Assembly: GCF_023036475.1 (NCBI RefSeq)
Contig: NZ_JAJQKI010000008.1
Span: 159,893 to 223,892 of the forward strand
Source of the DNA: Bacillus pinisoli
GTDB taxonomy: Bacteria > Bacillota > Bacilli > Bacillales > SA4
DNA length: 64,000 nucleotides
Reading direction: 5' to 3'
Every line of letters begins with the position of its first letter. Position 1 is the stretch's first letter. The notes below the pieces were generated by a model. The model worked only from the letters and a program-made list of their open reading frames with translations. It did not search any database and was not told the origin of the DNA. Made by a program: the position numbers and the translations under genes. Of this stretch, positions 16,476-24,858 are shown in pieces.

Positions 16476-17208
16476 ATGTATGATTTACTTAGCAAAATTA
16501 GTTATTTTCTCAGTAAACCTTTTTTCAATGTCTTTTACAGCGTTGAAAGTATCCCTTTAATTGCTGCATTTGTACTTGGTTTGGTTGGGGCTTTGGCTCC
16601 TTGTCAATTTTACAGGAAATCTTGGAGCGATCACTTTGTATGGCAACCGTTCCATGCAAGAATACATACCGTGGAGGGAAGCCTTCTTCTTTACGTTAGG
16701 GAAAATAGTGGTATTTTCTTCATTGGGGATATTGGTTTGGAGCTTTGGGAGTGAATTCCAGCAATCGATCACCGTGTATTTTCCGTGGGTGAGAAAAGCA
16801 ATAGGTCCACTTATTCTGCTAATTGGATTATTTATGATTGGTTTGTTTACAATGAGATGGACCCTCACCAACGTGAAAATGCCTGAACGATTGTTCAAGA
16901 AAGGGAATCTCGGTGCATTCCTAATGGGTGTTAGCTTCTCTTTAGGATTTTGCCCAACGATGTTCGTGTTATTTTTTGTGACACTCATGCCGATGGTTGT
17001 TTCGACTTCTTATGGCGTGTTATTACCAAGTATATTTGCCATAGGGACAACGTTACCGTTATTGCTTGCCTTACTGTTTATTTGGTACTTCAACTTAGGT
17101 GGAAAAGTGATGCAAAAGCAAGGCAGACAAATAGGATACTATGTACAAAGAATTGCCGGTTGGATCATGATTATACTTGGAGTACTTGATACGATCACCT
17201 ATTGGTAA
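16476..17208 (+). pseudogene. CcdA/DsbD-like thiol transporter or sulfite-exporter-like membrane protein, frameshifted
   Basis: Two overlapping frames together make one protein of about 243 residues. The first begins at ATG 16476 with a good GGGAG site and reads to VGALAPCQF. The second continues as TGNLGAITLYGNRS to the TAA at 17208. The break falls in a run of four T at 16608-16611; one T fewer restores a continuous CcdA-like protein with the two membrane Cys motifs APCQ and GFCPT and about six helices. CcdA proteins pass electrons to extracytoplasmic thioredoxin-like proteins. Either the gene is broken or the assembly has a homopolymer error. The frame starting at 16561 alone would lose the first helix and the first Cys. 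Confidence 0.7.
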
Positions 17209-17218
17209 TCTATCTGCA

Positions 17219-17250
17219 ATAAAAAATCCCTCTCCATTACAGGGAGGGAA
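17219..17250 (-). terminator. Terminator for the small minus-strand Cys protein gene
   Basis: TCCCTCTC / GAGGGA-type stem (plus strand TCCCTC...GGGAGGGA) with an A-run on the plus-strand left side. It lies between convergent genes. Confidence 0.65.
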
Positions 17251-17256
17251 CATACT

Positions 17257-17418
17257 TTATAGCATGCTTCGGCATTCAGAGATACAATCCTCTAAATCTC
17301 TAGCTGCATGTTGTAATTTTTCGTTTGTCATTTTCCCCATTGCCTTTTGTAGATGGGAAAGCGCACTCTCACATTCCTCGATGCAAGCTTGTAAGTCATT
17401 TTTGTTCATGTTTTGCAA
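17257..17418 (-). CDS. Small helical CxxxC-pair protein, possible metal-binding protein
   Basis: A 53-residue protein too short for most gene callers. Two C-x3-C motifs (ACIEECES and DCISECRS) lie about 34 residues apart in amphipathic helical sequence. This spacing resembles the helical copper-storage (Csp-like) or DUF326 proteins, but only one hairpin-sized unit is present, so it would have to oligomerise. The start is TTG 17418: AAGGAGG sits eight bases upstream, while the ATG three codons later is too far from it. It lies between the CcdA-like gene and the cupredoxin membrane protein, both linked to copper or thiol chemistry. Confidence 0.65.
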   Translation of the reverse strand: MQNMNKNDLQACIEECESALSHLQKAMGKMTNEKLQHAARDLEDCISECRSML

Positions 17419-17572
17419 AATGAACACCTCCTTAGTTAATTCAGTTATAGTCTTTACTCATAAATAGAGTTTATTCCCAATTAATAGATAAGAAACTAAG
17501 TAGCTTGTTAGTAAGCAAAGGAAAATTCTAAAACTCATCTTGTCCTCATACAGTAATAATGGAGGGGAAGTT

Positions 17573-18484
17573 ATGAGTACTAGTCTAATTTTTCTAGTCA
17601 GTAGCATAGGAATTTTGTGTTTCTATATTTTGTTTTTAACAATGACCGCAAGGCGAACTCTACCGTTAATGGTAGGAATGATGGTAGCCATGTCTTCTGG
17701 TATGATGATTGGACTCACAATCGGATTGATTGGTGGGATTCTCTATAAAGGTGATTTATTTCTATCAACATTACTTGGGGCAAGTGCAGGTATTGTAATA
17801 GGAGGACTAACTGGGGTAGTAGTGGGGGTGATGGGGCTTCTGGATGGCATTCTGTCCGGTTTAATGGGAGGTATGATGGGGGCTATGTTGGGAGAGATGA
17901 TTGACCCCAACTATCATGAAGTGGCCACGAGAAGCCTTTTTGTTCTTTGCATCATGGTGTTATGCCTACTAAGTACAATTCTAATTCCTAAAATAGAAAC
18001 CAACAGCTGGTTAGTGGAACTTCCTAAGAAACCTATTTTCATCTTATTAATAGTAAGTGGAATGATTTTCACATCGATCTTATCGGGCCCCGTTTGGAAA
18101 GAACCAACATCTCAATCCCATCATCATAAGCATAATGGAAATCAGGAAGAGCAGTCGAAAGTAAAAACGATAGAACTAGATGCAGATGAGTTTCATTATT
18201 CATCAGAAGTGCTTGAGATAGCTCAAGGTGAAAAAGTAAAGGTCATTTTACATAATACAGGTGAGATTGAGCATGATCTTGAGATTCAAGCAAAGAACGT
18301 AAGGGTCTATTCCAGTTCCAATCTCCATGATCATCATGCCAGTGATCTCATTCATCTCCATGCTCAGCCAAACCAAACGGAAGAGATTGAATTTACGATG
18401 TTAGAGAAGGGAACCTTTACATTTACATGCACCTTACCCGGTCATGAAGAAGCGGGAATGAAGGGAATCATAAAAGTTAGTTAA
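17573..18484 (+). CDS. Membrane protein with C-terminal cupredoxin domain
   Basis: A 303-residue protein. The first 170 residues hold about five helices with long Gly/Met-rich stretches (GLMGGMMGAMLGEM), unusual and potentially copper-interacting. After a His-rich linker (SQSHHHKHNG) comes a cupredoxin domain of about 100 residues. The type-1 copper ligands are visible: EIEHDLEI (His) and CTLPGHEEAGM (Cys, His, Met). It probably binds copper at the outer face of the membrane. The start is ATG 17573, chosen by GGAGGGG; an upstream in-frame ATG at 17540 has no site. Neighbours are the small Cys protein and a TetR regulator. Confidence 0.8.
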   Translation: MSTSLIFLVSSIGILCFYILFLTMTARRTLPLMVGMMVAMSSGMMIGLTIGLIGGILYKGDLFLSTLLGASAGIVIGGLTGVVVGVMGLLDGILSGLMGGMMGAMLGEMIDPNYHEVATRSLFVLCIMVLCLLSTILIPKIETNSWLVELPKKPIFILLIVSGMIFTSILSGPVWKEPTSQSHHHKHNGNQEEQSKVKTIELDADEFHYSSEVLEIAQGEKVKVILHNTGEIEHDLEIQAKNVRVYSSSNLHDHHASDLIHLHAQPNQTEEIEFTMLEKGTFTFTCTLPGHEEAGMKGIIKVS

Positions 18485-18490
18485 ATCCTA

Positions 18491-18530
18491 ATAAGCAGCC
18501 AATTTATACAAAATTGGCTGCTTATTTTAT
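18491..18530 (+). terminator. Terminator after the cupredoxin gene
   Basis: AAGCAGCCAATTT / AAATTGGCTGCTT, a perfect 13 bp stem followed by a T-rich tract. Confidence 0.8.
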
Positions 18531-18622
18531 TGAAAAAACTTAAACGTGATATAAGTTTTCTTTCGTTTTTTTGGAGCTAATGATAAAATTCAAAAAGGAT
18601 GAAATGAGGAGGTGTTGGGCAA

Positions 18623-19222
18623 ATGGCTTCAAAAGTAAATGACATTATATGTACAGTTTCCAATCTTTTTCACTCTAAAGGTTACGAGAACACCAAGCTC
18701 GGTGAAATTTTAGCTGAGACTGGTATTGGGAAGGGACAATTCTACCATTATTTTAAATCGAAGCGGGATTTAGGAGAAGCGGTCATTGATTATTTAATAG
18801 TTGAAATGACAGAAGAGCTATTTGACAACATTCTTGATCAACCTCTTCCACCTAAAGTGAAGCTAAAGAAAATGCTTGATAAAATACTACACTTACAACT
18901 AGAGAATGATGGGAAACGTGGTTGTCCAATTGGTAATCTAGCGATTGAATTAAGTGAGCATGAACCATTGTTTAGAGAAAAGTTAGCAAAATTCTTTGAA
19001 CAGTGGGAAGAAAAGATACAACAGATTTTTGATGAGATGAAAAAAAATGGTGAAATGAACTCTGATACAAACGCACTGAAAAAAGCCCGCACCATGATTG
19101 CGACAATTGAGGGTGGGATACTACTAATGAAAAATAAACAAGATGTAGAAGTTTTTCAAGACATCATTGAAACCATGCAGCTTGAATATGGAATAACAGG
19201 TGAATATGTTGATAGAAAGTAA
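18623..19222 (+). CDS. TetR-family regulator of the adjacent flavin reductase operon
   Basis: A 199-residue TetR protein with HTH in GEILAETGIGKGQFYHYFKSKRDLG near residue 28-52 (GIGKGQFYHYFKSK is the recognition region) and a C-terminal TetR_C domain with RGCPIGNLAIELSEHEP. That motif is typical of the subgroup that includes electrophile- and quinone-sensing TetR proteins; Cys in GCP could be the sensor. AGGAGG lies upstream of the ATG at good spacing. The next operon has a perfect-armed palindrome directly after its -10 box, which I take as this protein's operator. Confidence 0.85.
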   Translation: MASKVNDIICTVSNLFHSKGYENTKLGEILAETGIGKGQFYHYFKSKRDLGEAVIDYLIVEMTEELFDNILDQPLPPKVKLKKMLDKILHLQLENDGKRGCPIGNLAIELSEHEPLFREKLAKFFEQWEEKIQQIFDEMKKNGEMNSDTNALKKARTMIATIEGGILLMKNKQDVEVFQDIIETMQLEYGITGEYVDRK

Positions 19223-19255
19223 TAGAGGAAAATGGAGAATAACAATGCATTTACA

Positions 19256-19285
19256 TTGACTCCACTTTTCCTTTTTTGTTAAAAT
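19256..19285 (+). promoter_or_regulatory. SigA-type promoter of the old yellow enzyme operon
   Basis: TTGACT at 19256-19261 and TAAAAT at 19280-19285, spaced 18 bp. Confidence 0.65.
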
Positions 19286-19288
19286 TCA

Positions 19289-19310
19289 CTGTACCTACCA
19301 GTTGGTACAG
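19289..19310. promoter_or_regulatory. TetR operator
   Basis: Arms CTGTACC (19289-19295) and GGTACAG (19304-19310) form a perfect inverted repeat with an 8 bp centre. It lies four bases after the -10 box and so covers the transcription start, a repression geometry. Confidence 0.75.
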
Positions 19311-19379
19311 TTTTGAGATATGAGAAAATTTGGGTAAGGTATTCAACGTAAAAAAGACAATTGTATGGAGGTAAATAGT

Positions 19380-20537
19380 ATGACTTTAGAATTTTCGACT
19401 TTATTTTCAGCCACGAATATAAAAGCCATTCCATTAACTAATCGAATTGGATTAGCTCCGATGACACGTACAAGTGCAACTCCGGAAGGATTAGCAACGG
19501 AGGATATGGCCCGGTATTACACCAATTTTGCCAAAGGAGGTTTTGGCCTCATTATAACGGAGGGTACTTATACGGATGATCAGTATAGCCAAGGCTATTT
19601 TAATCAACCTGGGATTATAAATGAAGCACAAATTGATGCTTGGAAACAAGTAACGAGTTCTGTTAAACAACAAGATGCTAAAATCTTTATGCAACTTATG
19701 CATGCAGGCGCATTATCACAAGGAAATCGCTATACAACCGAAACGGCTGGGCCGTCCGCTGTTAAACCACAGGGAGAACAACTAGGTTTCTATGGCGGGA
19801 GTGGAGAGTTCGCTCTACCGAAAGTGATGACGGAGACTGACATACAAAATGTCATACAAGGCTTTGTAAAAGCTGCAAAAAATGCAAAAGAAGCAGGTTT
19901 TGATGGCGTTGAAATACATGGAGCAAACGGTTATGTTCTTGATCAATTTTTAACAGACTATACCAATGAACGTCAAGACGAGTATGGAGGAGCTATTGAG
20001 AAGCGACTGAGACTATCCATAGAAGTAGTAAAAGCTATTCGAGAAGCAGTTGGTGTCGACTATCCAGTAGGAATTCGTATTTCACAGGCAAAGGTAAACG
20101 ACCCTAATCATAAATGGAAGGGTGGAGAGTCTGACGCTGAAATCATTTTTACCAAGTTGGAAGATGCTGGCGTTGATTTTATTCATATTGCAGAGCCAAA
20201 TGCGGCTGCACCTGCGTTTGGTGAATCGGGTCCGTCCCTTATTGAACTAGTAAAAAAATATACGGATACAGTTGTGATTGCAAATGGATCATTAGGTGAA
20301 CCTAATATAGCTGAGGCACTGCTTAATGATGGAAAAGCAGATTTCGTAACAGTAGGGAAGGCTGCATTAGCCAATCAAGATTGGGCTAATAAAGTGAAAG
20401 AGGGTAAGCAGCTAGAGGAATTTGATTTCCAAAAAATTCTATTACCTCAAGCTTCTTTAAAGGAGTTCGAAGTAAAGCCTAAAATTGAATGGCTTGGTGA
20501 AGGTATGGTATGCGGTCCTGACGGAAATTGTAACTAA
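19380..20537 (+). CDS. Old yellow enzyme family NADH:flavin oxidoreductase
   Basis: A 385-residue FMN-dependent TIM-barrel enzyme. Family motifs include NRIGLAPMTRTSATPEG at the N-terminus, the catalytic-pair region GFDGVEIHGANGYVLDQFL with the His-Gly-Ala-Asn active site, GGAIEKRLRL, and the C-terminal phosphate-binding FVTVGKAALAN. These enzymes reduce electrophilic alkenes and quinones with NAD(P)H. The start is ATG 19380 with GGAGG just before; the ATG at 19365 overlaps that site. It shares an operon with the quinone oxidoreductase 17 bp downstream, under the TetR operator, which points to detoxification of reactive electrophiles. Confidence 0.9.
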   Translation: MTLEFSTLFSATNIKAIPLTNRIGLAPMTRTSATPEGLATEDMARYYTNFAKGGFGLIITEGTYTDDQYSQGYFNQPGIINEAQIDAWKQVTSSVKQQDAKIFMQLMHAGALSQGNRYTTETAGPSAVKPQGEQLGFYGGSGEFALPKVMTETDIQNVIQGFVKAAKNAKEAGFDGVEIHGANGYVLDQFLTDYTNERQDEYGGAIEKRLRLSIEVVKAIREAVGVDYPVGIRISQAKVNDPNHKWKGGESDAEIIFTKLEDAGVDFIHIAEPNAAAPAFGESGPSLIELVKKYTDTVVIANGSLGEPNIAEALLNDGKADFVTVGKAALANQDWANKVKEGKQLEEFDFQKILLPQASLKEFEVKPKIEWLGEGMVCGPDGNCN

Positions 20538-20554
20538 CGAGGAGGTATTAAAAA

Positions 20555-21493
20555 ATGAAAGCAATTGTTATTGAGGAATATGGAGATAAAGATGTACTGG
20601 TAGAGAGGGATATTGATACACCCCATATCACAGATGACCAAGTTCTAGTGGAAGTACATGCAACTTCTATCAATCCAATCGACTGGAAAGTTCGAGCTGG
20701 TTATTTAAAAGAAATGCTTCCTTTTGAATTCCCCATCATTTTAGGATGGGATGCAGCAGGTGTTATTGTGGAAGCGGGAAGTAATGTAACAGATTTCAAG
20801 GTTGGAGACCGAGTGTTTACCCGTCCAGCAACAACCAATCGAGGAACATATGCAGAATATCTATCTGTAGATGCTCATTTACTCGCCAAAATGCCAGATG
20901 AAATGAGCTTTGAGGAAGCAGCAGCTTTTCCCCTAGCAGGGTTAACGGCATGGCAATGTCTTGTTGACTTTGGAAACATTCAAAAAGGCGACAAGGTGTT
21001 AATTCATGCTGGAGCAGGCGGTGTTGGAATATTTGCGATTCAAATCGCGAAAAGCATAGGTGCTTATGTGGCAACTACTGCTAGTGAGAAGAACATAGAA
21101 TTCTTAACATCCCTTGGTGCGGATGAAGTAATCAATTATAATGAGAATGATTTTAGCGAGGTATTAAACGGATTCGATCTTGTGTTAGATTCAATGGGTG
21201 GAGACATTCAATCTAAAAGTTATAAAGTGTTAAAGGAAAATGGAAAACTTGTCTCGATTGTTCAACCACCTTCTGAAGAAGAAGCAGCAAGCTTTAATGT
21301 GCAAGCTGGATTTGTTTGGTTAGAGCCAAATGGCAAGCAGTTACAGCAATTAGCTGAGCTTTATGTAGAAGGTAAAGTGAAGCCAGTAATTGATAGTACA
21401 TTTGATTTTACTGAACAATCTCTAAAAGATGCCCATAGTCTGAGTGAAACTCATCATGCACGTGGGAAAATCATCATTCGCATAAAGAAATAA
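20555..21493 (+). CDS. NADP-dependent medium-chain dehydrogenase / quinone oxidoreductase
   Basis: A 312-residue MDR-superfamily protein without zinc ligands. It has the N-terminal GroES-like fold (SINPIDWKVRAGYL, LGWDAAGVI) and the nucleotide-binding loop HAGAGGVGIFAIQIAK near residue 150, the AxGGVG form seen in quinone oxidoreductases. It probably reduces quinones or alkenals with NADPH. GAGG lies upstream of the ATG, 17 bp after the old yellow enzyme stop, so the two are cotranscribed and presumably co-repressed by the TetR protein at 18623. Confidence 0.88.
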   Translation: MKAIVIEEYGDKDVLVERDIDTPHITDDQVLVEVHATSINPIDWKVRAGYLKEMLPFEFPIILGWDAAGVIVEAGSNVTDFKVGDRVFTRPATTNRGTYAEYLSVDAHLLAKMPDEMSFEEAAAFPLAGLTAWQCLVDFGNIQKGDKVLIHAGAGGVGIFAIQIAKSIGAYVATTASEKNIEFLTSLGADEVINYNENDFSEVLNGFDLVLDSMGGDIQSKSYKVLKENGKLVSIVQPPSEEEAASFNVQAGFVWLEPNGKQLQQLAELYVEGKVKPVIDSTFDFTEQSLKDAHSLSETHHARGKIIIRIKK

Positions 21494-21500
21494 AAACTAG

Positions 21501-21536
21501 AAGATCAAATCACAAAAGTGGTTTGATCTTTTTTGC
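21501..21536 (+). terminator. Terminator after the quinone oxidoreductase gene
   Basis: AAGATCAAATCAC / GTGGTTTGATCTT followed by TTTTT. Confidence 0.8.
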
Positions 21537-21697
21537 TAAATTGACGTCGTAAATAGATTTCCGGCTTTTTGCTCATCGGGTATTGTCTGTGTTACGTTTA
21601 ATATGATAGCCAAAATGAATGAAGTTGACCTTAGACACAATGAAAAAACTATACTTTATCATATAATTTGAAAGAGCCATTAGAAATAAGGGGTTTT

Positions 21698-22267
21698 ATG
21701 ATGGGAAGATATAATTCATTTCTTATAGTATGCCTATCTTTCATAGTAGCAGGAATGAGTGGATGTTTTAATCGAACAGGAGAAGAAAGTACAGATAAAG
21801 CTCAAGAATATTTAAGCAACCCAGAACAGTACATGGAAAGGTTAGAAGAAGCACAGGACGAACATATTGAGGAGCATGTCCATGAGGAAGGAATTGGTTA
21901 CGAAGAACAAATGCACCGATGTGAAAAGGAATTAGAGGAGACAGATGAAATGATTCTATCCAATCCAACCTACTTCGGTTGTATGATGGTACTAGATCAA
22001 AGCCCTGATCAATACGTCGGCAAAGTCGTAAAGTTTAAGGGTTTCATATATAGGGAGCCCGACTTTACGAACCAACAATTTGTAATAGGACAGCAGGGTG
22101 AAGACGGGGGGATTTATGGTCTTTTGACGTCAACACCTGAAGCTAGTAAGCTTTCAGATCATCAGTGGGTAGAGGTAAGAGGAGTCTTATCTACGACAAA
22201 TTATATAAATAGTAAGGTGCCTTTTCTTGACGTGTTAGAGATAAGGGAGATTGACTCTCCTCAATAG
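21698..22267 (+). CDS. Lipoprotein with a TIGR03943-like C-terminal domain
   Basis: A 189-residue protein with a lipoprotein signal ending GMSGC, then an acidic His-rich helical region (EEHVHEEGIGYEEQMHRCEKE). The C-terminal part, VGKVVKFKGFIYREPDF through QWVEVRGVLSTTNY, follows the pattern of the YcgQ-type TIGR03943 extracytoplasmic domain, an OB-like fold of unknown function that accompanies a permease (YcgR) in other bacilli; no permease is next door here. The start is ATG 21698 or 21701 behind AAGGGG. It is likely anchored outside the membrane. Function unknown. Confidence 0.65.
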   Translation: MMGRYNSFLIVCLSFIVAGMSGCFNRTGEESTDKAQEYLSNPEQYMERLEEAQDEHIEEHVHEEGIGYEEQMHRCEKELEETDEMILSNPTYFGCMMVLDQSPDQYVGKVVKFKGFIYREPDFTNQQFVIGQQGEDGGIYGLLTSTPEASKLSDHQWVEVRGVLSTTNYINSKVPFLDVLEIREIDSPQ

Positions 22268-22302
22268 GCTAAATAATAGGGTATAATGACAGAAGAGAAC
22301 AG

Positions 22303-22683
22303 TTGGATTTTCATACTCATAGACTAGAAGTAAAAAAGGCGGTGGAAAGAGTGTGTGCGCCTAATGAAAACATACTTCAAAACGTCGCATTTGAAGCCAG
22401 TGAAAAGATAAGAGAGAAGACGATCTATAAATTTGTTGATGTGATTGTTCAAACTCCAAAGGGAAGTAATCATGGACTCGTTACCGGAGTGATAGTAGAA
22501 GATCATGGAAACAGATATGAGGTAAAGCCCAATTCAAATGGATTGAGATTTGCGGTGGGGGAGATCTCTTTTAGAGAATATAAACAGCTTGAAAGAAAGG
22601 AGTTTCGACTCCTATTTTCTATATTCTTTGGTGGAATTTTAACTTTCCTTGTTATAATGGGGATCATTTCTAGGCTTTTATAA
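22303..22683 (+). CDS. Small protein with C-terminal membrane helix, function unknown
   Basis: A 126-residue protein: a soluble alpha/beta N-terminal part (about 100 residues, with KFVDVIVQTPKGSNHGLVTGVIV) and one C-terminal helix (LLFSIFFGGILTFLVIMGIIS). I do not recognise the family. The start is unsure: TTG 22303 has a weak site (AGAAGAG), while GTG 22351 follows GGTGGAAA. It is 35 bp after the lipoprotein gene and could be cotranscribed. TIR element copy D starts at its stop codon. Confidence 0.55.
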   Translation: MDFHTHRLEVKKAVERVCAPNENILQNVAFEASEKIREKTIYKFVDVIVQTPKGSNHGLVTGVIVEDHGNRYEVKPNSNGLRFAVGEISFREYKQLERKEFRLLFSIFFGGILTFLVIMGIISRLL

Positions 22684-22967
22684 GGATCTTTTCTAAAACT
22701 TTGTTGTTTTTAATCTAAAATTCCTAATAACCTCCCCTTTTTATATTGTAAATCTGAGTTCCAATAGTTAGAAAAGAACAACTACCTCTGTTTAAAGCAC
22801 TGGAAATTGTACTACCAAGTAAAAATCTGGTTTTTGAGATTTTTACCAAGTAAAAATCTGGTTTTTGAGATTTTTACCAAGTAAAAATCTGGTTTTTGAG
22901 ATTTTTACCAAGTAAAAATCTGGTTTTTGAGATTTTTACGAATCAACAATCTATTCAAAAACAGCCT
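22683..22967. repeat. Dispersed TIR element, copy D (internally expanded)
   Basis: The left end AGGATCTTTTCTAAAACTTT and the right end with CAACAATCTATTC and AGCCT match the family, in the same orientation as copy C. The length is 285 bp because the inner hairpin segment is present four times in tandem. It occupies most of the gap 22684-23032. Confidence 0.75.
22814..22937. repeat. Four perfect 31-bp tandem repeats inside TIR copy D
   Basis: Unit of 31 bp beginning ACCAAGTAAAAATCTGG at 22814, 22845, 22876 and 22907. Each unit contains the GTAAAAATC / GATTTTTAC inverted repeat of the element's inner hairpin. The identity of the units points to recent slippage or recombination. Confidence 0.85.
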
Positions 22968-23032
22968 ATTATAAAGCTTCATAAATATCATTACAATCTA
23001 TACTGACGTTTAGGATATAAGGAGAGATCATA

Positions 23033-23665
23033 ATGATGGAACAACCAGAAACGAAAGTAAAATTAGCTGTGAATGGTGGAATTTCGTTTGGTGCAAAACT
23101 TAATGCTAAACAGCTAGTCACTCTAGCAGAATATATGGATGATGGACAAGAGATTGAGTTGACGACATTTCAACAACTTTATATAGAAGTTCCAGAGACA
23201 CAACTCGAGACAGCTAAGCAAAGATTTAAGGAAGTAGGACTATCTTGTTATCCAGTTGGAAATTATGTGAAGAGTCTCCGGACCTGTAACTTCTGTAAGG
23301 GAGCGGAAGAGGAAGGGATGCCTGTTGCTCTTGAATTGAATGAACGGCTTGCCGGAAGGTCTGTACCATTTACACTTAAACCAGCTTATACTGGATGCCC
23401 AGTCGGATGTGGAGAACCTCTAGTGAATGATATTGGTGTCATGAAGGTAAAAGACGGATATGACCTTTATATAGGAGGTAGAGCCAAAGGAACAAATGCC
23501 AAAGTTGGTACTTTATTCCTAGAACAATTAACACCAGAGCAACTCTATGAAACGGTCGATCAGCTAATTGAAATCTATCAATCTCATGGGAAAAAGAGAG
23601 AGCCATTTGCTAAGTTCGTGGAGCGCTATGGGTTTGAGGAGATTTATAATCAGATTGTTAGCTAG
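23033..23665 (+). CDS. Sulfite/nitrite reductase-like half-domain iron-sulfur protein
   Basis: A 210-residue protein resembling one repeat of siroheme-dependent sulfite/nitrite reductases: a ferredoxin-like N-terminal half-domain (KLAVNGGISFGAKLNAKQLVTLAEYM) followed by the cluster region. Cys ligands appear as RTCNFCKGAEEEG and TGCPVGCGEP; the first pair is C-x2-C rather than the usual C-x5-C. Standalone versions occur in bacilli and their reaction is unsettled. With the sulfite-producing module at the window start, a link to sulfur redox chemistry is possible. GGAGAG lies upstream of the ATG pair at 23033/23036. A strong shared terminator follows. Confidence 0.72.
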   Translation: MMEQPETKVKLAVNGGISFGAKLNAKQLVTLAEYMDDGQEIELTTFQQLYIEVPETQLETAKQRFKEVGLSCYPVGNYVKSLRTCNFCKGAEEEGMPVALELNERLAGRSVPFTLKPAYTGCPVGCGEPLVNDIGVMKVKDGYDLYIGGRAKGTNAKVGTLFLEQLTPEQLYETVDQLIEIYQSHGKKREPFAKFVERYGFEEIYNQIVS

Positions 23666-23695
23666 TTTTAAAGATAACTTGAACTAGGAAGTGAG

Positions 23696-23734
23696 AAAAG
23701 GAGGTAGAATATCATCATTCTACCTCCTTTTTTA
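23696..23734. terminator. Bidirectional terminator between convergent genes
   Basis: AAAAGGAGGTAGAAT / ATTCTACCTCCTTTT, a 15 bp perfect stem, T-run on the plus strand and A-run on the left. It serves the sulfite-reductase-like gene and spoIIP. Confidence 0.85.
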
Positions 23735-23736
23735 CA

Positions 23737-24747
23737 TTAATGAAAATTATCCCAATAATAGTTGCCGATAATATAACCAAGAACATCTGCTGTACGGAAG
23801 AGCTCCTCAAATGAGTTTTCTACTCCGCCTATTTCAATGATGACACTGTTCGGAGAAAGATCTTGGTTGTAAACCCCATTACCTTGTGTAGAGTCCTTCA
23901 CGATTACCCCTTTTGATAGTCCTGGAAAATCCTTATTTACTAACGTATGAAGGGAATTCGCAAAAGTGAGATTCTCTTGATAATTTTCGTGTCCACTTCC
24001 AACCACAAATAATAGCTTTGCAAAATTGTTATTATTAATAGTCGTCGTTGTATACTCCCATGGAAGTGAATCTCTGTGTAGATCAAAGTATAAATCTACA
24101 TGTTTATTCACCTTTCTTTCATTTAAGACAATCTCTCTTGACATGACATATGAATGTTTAAAATGTAAGTTTCGTTCAGTTAACAAGTTGAATATATCCT
24201 GTTCATCGACTTGACTCCATATTCCTTGTCGTTTCAAAGATTGCTGAAGTCGTTCTCCTACGAGAGAAATATTTACTTTTGAATGATAGGCTTCATTAGG
24301 AGTAGTACCTTTAGGAAAGTAAGGTAGAAAAGATTCCCGGTTATGCGAGAAGTAAATAAGAACTACTTTTCTGCCGAAAGTACTATGAAACTTACTTTCA
24401 TCAATAACGGGTGATTTTATAGACTGTTTGATTGATTCTACACCATCTTTGTCAACTGTAAGATTCTTATCCTTTATTAGCGCATCTAATGTAGGTGTTA
24501 CCTCTATGGATGCGGATTCTATTCCTTTATTAGATTGTTTAGGAAGATGTTGATTGACTAGGGTGGTTGATTGTTCACTTTCAGGTAATGAAATTGCATG
24601 ATGTTTTGTTGACTCGTTTTCTTTTTCATTAAAGAAATGGACATACCAATCTGTTATATAGCCAATATAGATTGCTAAGGCTAAAAATAATAGAATACTT
24701 GCGAAAAGTAATCTTTGTAATGTCTTGGTGGTATTTGCTTTATTCAT
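23737..24747 (-). CDS. spoIIP: Stage II sporulation protein P (SpoIIP)
   Basis: A 336-residue protein with one N-terminal transmembrane helix (LLFASILLFLALAIYIGYI), a linker of low conservation, and the SpoIIP amidase/endopeptidase domain from about residue 128. The metal and catalytic region is seen as VLIYFSHNRESFLPYF, VDLYFDLHRDS and SVIIEIGGVENSFEEL. SpoIIP removes septal peptidoglycan with SpoIID and SpoIIM so that the mother cell can engulf the forespore. This shows the organism forms endospores. It is not beside gpr here, unlike the main spoIIP of B. subtilis, so it may be a second copy. Confidence 0.88.
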   Translation of the reverse strand: MNKANTTKTLQRLLFASILLFLALAIYIGYITDWYVHFFNEKENESTKHHAISLPESEQSTTLVNQHLPKQSNKGIESASIEVTPTLDALIKDKNLTVDKDGVESIKQSIKSPVIDESKFHSTFGRKVVLIYFSHNRESFLPYFPKGTTPNEAYHSKVNISLVGERLQQSLKRQGIWSQVDEQDIFNLLTERNLHFKHSYVMSREIVLNERKVNKHVDLYFDLHRDSLPWEYTTTTINNNNFAKLLFVVGSGHENYQENLTFANSLHTLVNKDFPGLSKGVIVKDSTQGNGVYNQDLSPNSVIIEIGGVENSFEELFRTADVLGYIIGNYYWDNFH

Positions 24748-24858
24748 TTTATCCAGATTACCTCTATCAATGTTTATTATATATATCGGGTTAATTGTAA
24801 GATTTTTAAGAAGTACTCTACCCTATTAACTGATAGATTAATGATGAAGGAGAGGATG

